NCBI RefSeq assembly: GCF_002099425.1
Contig: NW_018344164.1
Coordinates: 1,504,501-1,568,500, forward strand
Reading direction: 5' to 3'
DNA: 64,000 nt
Source: Phascolarctos cinereus
Lineage: Eukaryota > Chordata > Mammalia > Diprotodontia > Phascolarctidae
The notes below the pieces were generated by a model that was not told where the DNA came from, searched no databases, and saw nothing but the letters and a program-made list of their open reading frames with translations. Position 1 is the first letter of the stretch. The number at the start of each line of letters is the position of its first letter. Both the position numbers and the translations under genes were made by a program. This document shows, one piece after another, positions 56,216-64,000 of this stretch.

Positions 56216-57160
56216 GCCTGGAATAAGTGACAAGAAATTATACACTAGATTCATTTGAACCAAGATGAGGAGAGCATAAAGACCTTGGAACACAAAAAGA
56301 TCACTGTTGTACTGAGGTTAGCAGAAGATGAAGGGTAGGACTGGGAAATGTTTCACCAGGTCATGGGGAATGAGAAAGGAATTTCAGATACCACGTAGCA
56401 ACTTCCTATTTAAACTAATTACTCTTGCTTGCTAGATGCTAACTTGCTTCTACACTACTAAAGTAATGCAAGTATAATTGATATCCCCTAAATTTTGGCC
56501 CCCTGGGCCAAAGCCCATCACACCTACCCTAGTTACAACTCTGAGTAAATTTTTTTTTCCCAAACAGAAACAAGGTTAAATACTTATAGTCCCATGGCAG
56601 CACTGTCGCCTTCATTTACCTTGAAGATTAGGAAAATAATATCGCTACCCTGTAAGCACTTCAGCCAGGGTCATCCAAATAATCTGGGAATGGAAACTAA
56701 GAAACCAGAACTCAGTATTTTCTTTAATAATGTAATTTTCTTATATGAAGGCGAGCCTTCGCGTGGTTGAGCCTATCCTAAGAGGCTATTCCTTATAAAA
56801 TTAAATAATTGATCTATTTGATACCACGGTTGTTTGCAGTACAAAGAAAACCAACTGACTCAATCTGTGGTAGCTTTATTACATGAATTCACCGCTTCCT
56901 CCATTGGCCAAAGGTTGATAGTTGGCTGATCAATAGAGTTTTCAGATCATCTGGCCAGGCTTGGATAGCAAATGTTTTCCCAGAGGTGGAAGTCATCACA
57001 TACATCTGTCACTGATGACCCCAGTGAATGCAGTTACCGAAAAGCTCCAAATGTTTCATTGGCAGCTACCCCTTGCCTTCTTCATTAGTAAGACTGTGTA
57101 ATTAATCACTGGTGTCTCTACACAGGTAAGATTAAGTCACTTCATTCTTTACTCAATTGT

Positions 57161-57164
<4 letters not shown>
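56216..57164. other. Repeat-free interval
   Basis: About 0.95 kb with no nameable repeat; mixed composition, no coding evidence. Confidence 0.35.

Positions 57165-57208
<44 letters not shown>
57165..57208. repeat. (CA)n microsatellite, 44 bp
   Basis: Uninterrupted AC units; second CA tract within 1.6 kb. Confidence 0.98.
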
Positions 57209-57210
<2 letters not shown>

Positions 57211-57739
57211 TAAGAAAATATAAGAAATTCATATCAAACTCACATAATCACCCACCATCTTTAATCAAAATGCTTCAATGAAATGTATTTTACCCTTAAT
57301 ATTAAATCTATTGATAATGAAAGCAAGAAACAAGCCAGCTGCTCAAGATTAAAGGTTTTTTTCCTTATTATTAAATTATCAGAATGAACACTACAGTTGT
57401 CATTGTTTAAGTGAAACATTTAATATGGCTTAAAAATGAAATGTAGGGCATATTACCAAAGCAATCCAGTTGTGGTCTTTCATAACAAAGTCTATTGCTT
57501 TATTTTTCTTTCAAATAAACATCTAAAAATAGATCCAATTTTCCAGATGCCACCCCCACAAATGCTACCCAGTCCCCAAAGCCTATTGAAGGTAGCTATG
57601 CATATTTCCTCCAGGCAAAGTGGGTTAAGTGCATGAAGCTCAGAAATTGGCACAATTCAGTGCAGGGTAGATAACTCCAGGAACATTCTTAACCCTACAC
57701 ACAACAAGATTTGGGGCTCATTATAATATACCAGAGGTA
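57209..57739. other. No recognised feature
   Basis: AT-rich unassigned sequence. Confidence 0.4.
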
Positions 57740-57800
57740 ATTTTGAATTACAGAATTTGAAAGTTGCACGGGGCTTCAAAGGATATCCAATCCCCCAACC
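57740..57800 (-). repeat. CR1/L3 3' scrap
   Basis: ACAGAATTTGAAAGTTGCAC, then GGGCTTCAAAGGATATCCAA. Confidence 0.5.
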
Positions 57801-57804
57801 CTGG

Positions 57805-58106
57805 ATATCTCCTCCCCATCTCTATCTCCTGGCCTTATTGGCTTTCTTCAAGTCTCCCCTACAATCCTACCTTCTGCAAGAAATATTTCCCAGTTCTTCT
57901 TAAGATTAATGCCTTCCTAGGGGCAGCTAGGTGGCACAGTGGATACAGCACCGGCCCTGAAGTCAGGAGGATCTGAGTTCAGATCCGGCCTCAGACCAAA
58001 CACTTGACATTTCCTAGCTGCGTGACCCTGGGCAAGTCACTTAACTCCAATTGCCTAAAAGCAAAAAAAAAAAAGATTAATGCCTTCCTTCTGTTGATTA
58101 ATCTTG
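57805..58106 (+). repeat. L2 LINE 3' UTR interrupted by a SINE
   Basis: CAAGTCTCCCCTACAATCCT and CTTCTGCAAGAAATATTTCC before the SINE; the duplicated site resumes the L2 text after it. Confidence 0.7.
57919..58072 (+). repeat. WSINE1/WALLSI-type SINE with 17-bp target duplication
   Basis: GGGGCAGCTAGGTGGCACAG, ACAGCACCGGCCCTGAAGTC, GTGACCCTGGGCAAGTCACT, CCAATTGCCTAAAAGC and a 12-A tail. AAGATTAATGCCTTCCT flanks it exactly at 57902-57918 and 58073-58089. The site CTT/AAGA fits L1 endonuclease. Confidence 0.97.
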
Positions 58107-58205
58107 TATGTAGGGTCACCCAAAGGTCTTACAGTGCAATTTTAAGCCTTCATAGCTCTTAGTAGCTTCAAACTGCACTAAGTTTCTTTTGGGAAACCTT
58201 GTATA
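58107..58205. mobile_element. Palindromic mariner/Tc1-type MITE, about 95 bp
   Basis: The left arm GGGTCACCCAAAGGTCTTAC and the right arm, inverted, pair over about 45 bp (AGTGCA...TTTAAG against CTT...TGCACT). Outer TA dinucleotides fit a mariner target. No coding capacity. Confidence 0.75.
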
Positions 58206-58207
58206 TG

Positions 58208-58452
58208 CTTGTTGTTTAGTCATTTTTTAGTTGTGTCTGACTCTTCATGACCCCATTGGGGGATTTACTTGGCAAAGATACTGGAGTGGTTGGCCATTTC
58301 CTTCTCCAGCTCATTTCACAGATGAGGAAATGGAGGCAAACGGGTTAAGTAAGTTGCTGAGAGTCAGGGTAAGTGTCTGAGACCAGATTTGAACTCAGGA
58401 AGAGAAAGCTTTCTTACTCCAGGGTAGGCGCTCTAGCACTATGGTGTTGCCC
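58208..58452 (-). repeat. Core-SINE with BovB/RTE-like tail
   Basis: TTGTGTCTGACTCTTCATGA, GCCATTTCCTTCTCCAGCTC, GAGTCAGGGTAAGTGTCTGA and a degenerate head GGTGTTGCCC. Confidence 0.9.
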
Positions 58453-58694
58453 AATCGTGCTCAATGAACACTTGCTGACCACCTTACTGAGGATCCAATT
58501 TGTACCTATTCAAGAAACCTCTTCACTCTATCCCCAACCAGTGGTCTTTCAGCATTAATTCAAAATGTCAATTCTGCCTACAGCTCAGAGCCAAACAACA
58601 GACAGAAAAGAACTCAAATGTGTGTCTGTAATAGTAACACAATGAAAATTCAAGCAGTTCAAACTTTGAAACAATTATCTTAATATTTCTGATG

Positions 58695-58975
58695 AACCTG
58701 TCTTCATGTCATTGTTTGGCTGCTTTCCTTCAATGTGCAGTTCAAAGGCCATGCCCTATAGGAAGTCATTCCTGCTGTACCCAGCTGCTGAGACTCCCTC
58801 CACTACGTGGCCCTGCGTTTATTCTGTGTATTGCACATGGGAACATACTGTCTCCCCCAACAGACGGTATGCTCCTTGAGGGCAAAGACCATTTCATTTT
58901 TGTAACCCTTTCTTCAAGGCCCAGCACAGGTAATACTTACCTCCTTGGAGGTACTTAATTAATTCTTATTTGACT
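58695..58975 (+). repeat. L2 LINE 3' end
   Basis: TGCAGTTCAAAGGCCATGCC, GGTATGCTCCTTGAGGGCAA and a degenerate GAGGTACTTAATTAATTC end. Confidence 0.8.
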
Positions 58976-59164
58976 GATAATGGTCAGATTTATCTTTAAT
59001 TGCTAATTGCTCTAATGCTCAGATTCTCATGGGGCATGCAGCACTGAGGCACCTAAAGAAAGGGATTGATAAACTACAAATTATTCACAAGACACATTAA
59101 GGAGGAAATCCATGCCACAGCCTCCCATATCCAACCTGCAAATATGGATGACTAATCCATAAGG

Positions 59165-59285
59165 TCATAGGAGCATCAATTTTAGCTGAAAGGGACCTTG
59201 GAGGTCATTGAGTCCAACCCCTTCATTTATGAGGAAATTGAAGCAGAAAGATGAGCTATGTGATTTTTCAAGATCTCACAGATAA
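59165..59285 (-). repeat. MIR-type SINE
   Basis: AGCTGAAAGGGACCTTGGAG, CATTGAGTCCAACCCCTTCA and TTTATGAGGAAATTGAAGCA. Confidence 0.75.
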
Positions 59286-59339
59286 TAATAACAATAATAA
59301 TAACCACGCATATACATCGTGTGTGTATATATAATATGC

Positions 59340-59553
59340 TGGGGATAGAGCACTGAGGCTGGAATCAGGAGGACCCAAGTTCAAATCCAGTCTCAGACAC
59401 TTACTAGCTGTGTGACCCTGGGCAAGTCACTTGATCTCTGTTTGCCTCAATCCATTGGAGAAGGAAATGGCAAACCACTCCAGTGTCCGAGAAAACCCCA
59501 TGGACAGTATGGTCCATGGGCTCATGAAGAGTTGGACACTACTGAACAACAGC
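59340..59553 (+). repeat. Core-SINE with BovB/RTE-like tail, between AT microsatellites
   Basis: AAGTTCAAATCCAGTCTCAG, GTGTGACCCTGGGCAAGTCA, GAAGGAAATGGCAAACCACT and CATGAAGAGTTGGACACTAC. The tail end differs slightly from the other copies. ATA/TATA-rich runs lie at 59280-59338 and 59560-59640. Confidence 0.9.
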
Positions 59554-59629
59554 ATACTTTATATACATGCACACTCACAAATATATCGTATATTGTATAT
59601 AACATATATGTAACATATAATATATACAC

Positions 59630-59860
59630 ATATAGCATTTATATAGTATTAAGATTTGCAAAGTACTTATGTTATCTTTTTGATCCTCAGAACAATCCTG
59701 GGTGGCAGGTGCTATTATTAACCACATTTTACAGATGAGGAAAATGAGGCTATGAAAGGTTCATGAGTTTCCCAGGTTTGCACAGCTTTTAAGTGTCGAG
59801 ATTGAAGATTGAAACTCTGCTCTTCCTGAGTCCATGTCCAACACTTCTCCCATGCCTTAA
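59630..59860 (-). repeat. Extended MIR/core-SINE
   Basis: TAGCATTTATATAGTATTAA, GATCCTCAGAACAATCCTGG, CATTTTACAGATGAGGAAAA and GAGATTGAAGATTGAAACTC. Confidence 0.85.
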
Positions 59861-60339
59861 CTAGTAAATGTCTTTCATATGTATGCTATAGGCTCTTAGC
59901 TTGGGACCATCCCCTTACCATAAAATTACAAATTATCTTACCTAAGGAGCTAGGCCTGAATATCTACCTCTTACGTGCCATACATTCTCATTTGGACATA
60001 CCTTCCTCTCTGTCTCAAAGCATTGATGCCATCTGGTCCCAATTCCTTACCAGGCAGGCTGTCATCCTATAACTGCATGCTGTATCCTATCCCCATGTTC
60101 CTCTTCTGTCCAGAACACAGACCAGAGCTTTAAGGCAAAGGTACTTTGTAGAAAGCATTATGATAAGAAATTTACATGATAATTTTATTATATATTTAAA
60201 AGGAGTAGCAAGTTGTGCATAATAGATTTTCACTTTCACATGCAATTGTCTTTTTTATTATACTATATTATGGAAATATTTGTTTTATTCCATAAATTAA
60301 AAATTTTTTTTAAAAAGTATGACAATCCCTACTCTTTCA
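59861..60339. other. No recognised feature
   Basis: Unassigned AT-rich sequence. Confidence 0.4.
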
Positions 60340-60925
60340 TATTCTGATGGGTGAGTCAGCACATAGGGAAAGTTTCAGCTGCAAATCAAAAGGTTCCATG
60401 TTTCTCAGTGTGCAGATGTTAGTACCTCTTCTTTAATGTCATTACCATTAATGTTTCAAAATTAATCTATTTTTGATGTTGAAGTATTTGACAGTGCCAA
60501 GAACTTTTTTTTTTTCCTGGAACTGATTAAACAAGATCTAAAGGTTGTCCATCCAAATGTAAGTTGCAATTTGGACAATTCACTTGGTATTTCATACATG
60601 AATGGCCGAAGTGTTCTAGATGTCTGATGTCATCTGAATACAGAAAAATCTAGGGAACCTCATCATCCACAATGAACCTTTTTGCAACTTGGTGTGCTGG
60701 ATCTCCTCTATCATGGTGGTGAACACCTTTGGTGAGTATACAACTCGCTGTTCTACATGTCACATGATGTTTATGATCCGAGAGTTATTGATCCGAGTCA
60801 TTTCTCTTTTTATATCATTCAAGAAATCTGGAATGACTTTGATGTATGGGTTGAAGCTGCTTGGCTGGCAAAGAGTACATAAGGAAGCACTTTGCTCTAC
60901 CAAATCAAATTTTTTTTTTTTTTAC
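60340..60925 (-). repeat. Probable second RTE-type LINE fragment
   Basis: A minus-strand frame around 60700-60760 reads VYSPKVFTTMIEEIQHT, resembling the RTE 'TISPKLFTATLEDI' RT block. A degenerate VDDE and SDDI-like box follows near 60625-60670. A T-run at 60908-60925 bounds the element. It is more diverged than the 36-38.8 kb copy. Confidence 0.5.
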
Positions 60926-61059
60926 AAATCAATAAATGATAGATATAGTAGGACTTTATATTCTCTACATCTTTCAAGTTATTAGGAAATGGTATGGTTC
61001 ATTTTCAAATATCATGTGTGAAAGTGTGTGGTCTTTACTAATAGAATTCTCTATTAATA
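60926..61059. other. Short unassigned spacer
   Basis: Nothing recognised. Confidence 0.3.
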
Positions 61060-61190
61060 GAAGCATAAAATTTTAGGGCTCTCAAGGATCTCCGAGGTCA
61101 TCTGGCCCAAACTCATTGTATTTCAGATGAAGCACCTGGAGCCCAGCAAGGTTCGCTGACTTATATGAAGATAAGGGTTGAGAGTGAGTG
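61060..61190 (-). repeat. MIR-type SINE
   Basis: TTTAGGGCTCTCAAGGATCT, TGTATTTCAGATGAAGCACC and a CCCAGCAAGGTTCGCTGACT block. Confidence 0.65.
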
Positions 61191-61199
61191 AGAAGTCGG

Positions 61200-61975
61200 A
61201 TGGTCCACTGGGCATTCCTACAACAATGTTCAGTTCTGGCTACCTCATTTTATGAATGACACCAACATTAGAGAATATACTGAGGACTGGAAATCAAGTC
61301 AAGTCAATTGATGTGCTACATTCTAGCTGGGAATACAAAGAAAGGCAAAAGACAGTCCCTGCCCTCAAGAATCTCACATTCTAACAGGGGATATGATATG
61401 CAAACAACTATATACAAACAAAATATTGACAGAATAAATTGAGGGTAGTCTCAAAAGGAAGGAACTATGATTAAGGATGATTGGGAAAAGCTTCTTGAAA
61501 AAGATAGAAAGTTAGCTGAATCTTCAAGGAAGCCAGGGAAGCCAGAAAGTGGAGATGAGGAGGTAGAGAGATCCAAGCATGGGGCATAGCCAGTGAAATG
61601 CCAGGAGTAGGGAGATGGAACAGCAAAGAGCCCAGAGTCACTGGATCATGGGCAACATATAAGGAATCATTGAAAAAACGAGTTCAAAAGGCAAGATGCA
61701 CTGGAGGTAATAAGATCACTGTCTTGAAAAAGAAAATAGCTTCAATATGGCAGAAGGGGGATAAAATTCATTCTGTAGAGCTAAGACCAATGCATGAAAA
61801 TTACAGGGAGCCCAATTTTGGTTCTGGAAAAAGGAAAACTTCCCAACAATTAAGTTATCCTAAACTGGAAGGGTTACCCTTGGGTCACAGTGTGTTCCCT
61901 AGCACTATTGGCCATTCTAGAAGCTTGATGGCCATTTATTGGGCATGTTGTAGGGAGAATTCATAGATGACCTCT
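61200..61975 (+). repeat. CR1/L3 LINE 3' portion in two pieces
   Basis: The left piece 61200-61290 has CAACAATGTTCAGTTCTGGC and TTTTATGAATGACACCAACA. The right piece 61785-61975 has AGGAAAACTTCCCAACAATT, AAGCTTGATGGCCATTTATT and GGCATGTTGTAGGGAGAATT. An antisense L2 lies between. Confidence 0.7.
61300..61720 (-). repeat. L2 LINE 3' portion between the L3 pieces
   Basis: GACAGTCCCTGCCCTCAAGA, AGCTGAATCTTCAAGGAAGC, GGGCATAGCCAGTGAAATGC and CAGAGTCACTGGATCATGGG. The short plus-strand frame across 61598-61966 is L2 antisense plus L3 debris. Confidence 0.85.
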
Positions 61976-62089
61976 ACCTTTCTTTTTAACTCAACAATTC
62001 TGTGAATTCCCCAAGGTCACCCTAACTCCTAGCTCCATGCTCTGTGACATGATATAACCTCTTCTCTCGTTTGCTTAAGAATTTTTATT

Positions 62090-62388
62090 CTTATCACGTT
62101 ATTGGGCACATAGCAGATGGATAATAAAGACTTGGGGACTGCTTGACAGCAGCCACTCATGTTCCTATAGCACTTCAAATTTCCCAAAGTCCTTTCCTTA
62201 AACAACTTTATGAAGTTAAAAAACAAAAATGCAAGCATTTATGACCCCATTTTCTAGATGAGGAAACAGAAGTTCAAAGAAATTAAAGTATTTGCCCAAG
62301 TTCACCCAGGTAAAAGGCATCAAAGTTGTTATTTGAATCCCCATCTGACTCTTCCTTTCCAGCTCAAGGCTACACTGTCTCTTGATGA
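62090..62388 (-). repeat. L2 scrap and extended MIR
   Basis: 62090-62145 resembles an L2 3' end (plus orientation). 62160-62388 is a reverse MIR: CCATTTTCTAGATGAGGAAA, GCCCAAGTTCACCCAGGTAA and CAAGGCTACACTGTCTCT. Confidence 0.7.
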
Positions 62389-62524
62389 TTAATATTCCAA
62401 AAGAATTCTTGGGGTTGAGATTGTCCTTTCGTCAATTATGGCAGAAGAATGAATATAGAGAAGGTAGATGCATGCAGAAATCCTCCACACACAAACGCAA
62501 ATAAAAAAAAAAAGAAAGCACATG

Positions 62525-62872
62525 ATAACTAACACCGTATTCTGCTTTATAGCTTAGAAAGTATGCTGTGGGTGCCTCACAAACACCCTGGGAAGTGGGT
62601 GCTATTATCATCCTTATTTTACAGATGAGGAAACTGAGGTTCTGAGAGGTTAAGCGACTAGTCTATAGTCACCATCAATCAACAAGAATCTATTAAGCAC
62701 CTACTATGTATCAGGCCCTGTACAATATGCTGGGGATACAAAGCTACAAAGATACAACAGTCCATACTTTCAAGACACTCATAAAGCTAAACTCTCAGTG
62801 GTAATATTTGAACTCAGGTCTTCATAATCAAGACCAGTGATCCAACATCCTACACTGCTTCTCCCTTTCACT
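62525..62872 (-). repeat. Extended MIR split by an L2 3' end
   Basis: MIR left: GGTGCTATTATCATCCTTAT, TTTTACAGATGAGGAAACTG. L2 insert 62674-62790: AATCTATTAAGCACCTACTA. MIR right: TATTTGAACTCAGGTCTTCA. Confidence 0.8.
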
Positions 62873-62904
62873 TGCCCTCTCCCACACCCCCATATGATTG
62901 GGCT

Positions 62905-63410
62905 GTGGAGGACTGGATACAAGAGACTGTTATCAACCTCAGAGCTTGTGCATTTATATACGTAAGCTCATTTGATCTTCACTGCAACTTCAGGCAGCTA
63001 GATGGCCCAGAGGATAGAGTGCCAGGCCTGGAGTCAGGAAGCCCAGAGTTTAAATCTGGCCTCAGACACTTACTAGCTGTATGACCCTGGACAAGTCACT
63101 TAACCCTATTTGCCTCATTTTTCTCATCTGTAAAATGAGCTGGAGAAGGAAATGTCAGACCACGCCAATATCTTTGCCAAGAAAAGCCCAAATGGGATCA
63201 CAAAGAGTCACACACAACTGAAATGACTGAATAACAACAACCCTATAAAGAAGGTGTTATTATTAGTCCCATTTTACAGATGACATAACTCAGTTTCAGC
63301 AAGACTTAGCATCTCCTTCAAGGTTGCATAGCTACTAAAGGTCTGAAGCAGGAATTGAATCCTGGGCCTGATTCAATACTAGAACTTCTATTCCATGCTG
63401 CCTCCCAGGC
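62905..63410 (-). repeat. MIR split by an RTE-tailed SINE
   Basis: Left: GCTCATTTGATCTTCACTGC. Right: TTATTAGTCCCATTTTACAG and ATTGAATCCTGGGCCTGATT. Confidence 0.8.
62993..63240 (+). repeat. Core-SINE with BovB/RTE-like tail
   Basis: GGCAGCTAGATGGCCCAGAG, GCCTGGAGTCAGGAAGCCCA, CTCATCTGTAAAATGAGCTG, CCAATATCTTTGCCAAGAAA and CACACACAACTGAAATGACT with an ATAACAACAA tail. Confidence 0.93.
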
Positions 63411-63849
63411 ATATGTTAGTAACCTCACACATGGTCATGCCACCACTTATCTCACTGCCACCCCAATCCCTTGTTTGGTTCATGGCTCAGCCAAAACTTC
63501 TGCTAGCTGCCAACTGGAATCCCTCTCCATCTCAGCATTTCTTTACCATCTGGCAACTTCACTCCCTATAAACCATATGCCCTCCCAGCCTACAAACAGA
63601 ACATTCTCTTGAGTTTCTTGAGGCGAGGTTAAATGGCAGAGGCAGAAAGAAGGAGACAATGGAATGGATGAAGCAGAGTCAGATGGGAAAGATGCTCCCC
63701 CATACCCATTTTTACCCTGCCATATGCTATGTATCCCCCGTGCAGAGGAAGAAGGGACATTACTTCTTTGATCATAGATAAGCAATTACCACAAGGAAGG
63801 AAGGCGAGACTGGTGGTTTTGACCTGAAGTGGCTTCACAATGAGTATGG
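63411..63849. other. No recognised feature
   Basis: Slightly GC-richer mixed sequence; overlapping frames on both strands, none convincing. Confidence 0.4.
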
Positions 63850-63920
63850 AAATTATTAGTCATATTAATAGTAACTAGCTAGCATTTATATAGCACTTTA
63901 AGGTTTGAAATGTGTTTTAC
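63850..63920 (-). repeat. MIR 3' end
   Basis: TAGCTAGCATTTATATAGCA and CTTTAAGGTTTGAAATGTGT, then lost in the following AT tract. Confidence 0.75.
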
Positions 63921-63969
63921 ATACATATATGTGTGTATATATATATATATATATACATACATTTATGTG

Positions 63970-64000
<31 letters not shown>
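63915..64000. repeat. (TA)n/(TATG)n microsatellite running off the window
   Basis: Alternating TA with TG and CATA interruptions; the true end lies beyond the window. Confidence 0.95.

Noticed and set aside
61598-61966. 122-codon plus-strand frame as a gene
   Set aside because: It spans antisense L2 and a CR1/L3 piece; its residues follow those repeats.

Overview
This is AT-rich mammalian nuclear DNA, almost certainly from a marsupial. It is a gene-poor intergenic or intronic stretch with no supportable host protein-coding exon. The marsupial assignment rests on four repeat classes: (1) many core-SINE/MIR copies in extended forms; (2) SINEs with a tRNA/core head joined to a BovB/RTE-like tail; (3) short A-tailed SINEs of the WSINE1/WALLSI type, which begin GGGGCAGCTAGGTGG; (4) L1 copies whose 3' UTR and 5' UTR match the opossum/devil-type L1 I know. 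WSINE1-like copies hint at an Australian lineage, but I cannot settle the species from sequence alone.

Layout. 1-22 kb is a mosaic of MIR, L2 and CR1/L3 relics with three L1 3' ends. It includes a tandemly duplicated MIR carrying a 33-bp inverted copy of sequence 1.4 kb away (4.1-4.3 kb) and a 7SL (SRP) RNA retrocopy (17.4-17.7 kb, minus) beside a composite L1 tail. 22.1-26.0 kb is a near full-length hAT transposon with a decayed BED-finger/ZBED5-like transposase and an 8-bp target duplication. It is interrupted by a full-length RPL6 processed pseudogene (15-bp target duplication, 5'TOP start) and by an A-tailed SINE. 26-36 kb is again MIR/L2/L3 plus one RTE-tailed SINE. 36.2-38.8 kb is an RTE LINE (minus) split by an old L1 3' end. 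41.4-42.8 kb has two hAT-type MITEs with 8-bp target duplications, one holding two further insertions that also have target duplications. 43.8-51.4 kb is CR1/L3, then a long L1 (plus) with an L2 inside, abutting the 5' end of a second L1 in opposite orientation that carries a 91-bp L1 tail with a 16-bp target duplication. 51.4-64 kb returns to MIR/L2/L3/RTE-SINE mosaics, with a palindromic mariner-type MITE, an RTE fragment and two (CA)n tracts.

The longest stretches without a recognisable repeat (about 5.5-6.6, 26.8-27.1, 28.4-29.0, 31.5-32.5, 40.0-40.7, 51.5-52.6 and 56.2-57.1 kb) are the best places to look for conserved regulatory sequence, but I see no direct proof of function. Every LINE and transposase reading frame is broken. 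I did not find an intact novel system. The value of the window lies in its insertion chronology, its retrocopies and several rearrangement signatures. All family names come from recall of consensus sequences, not from a search.
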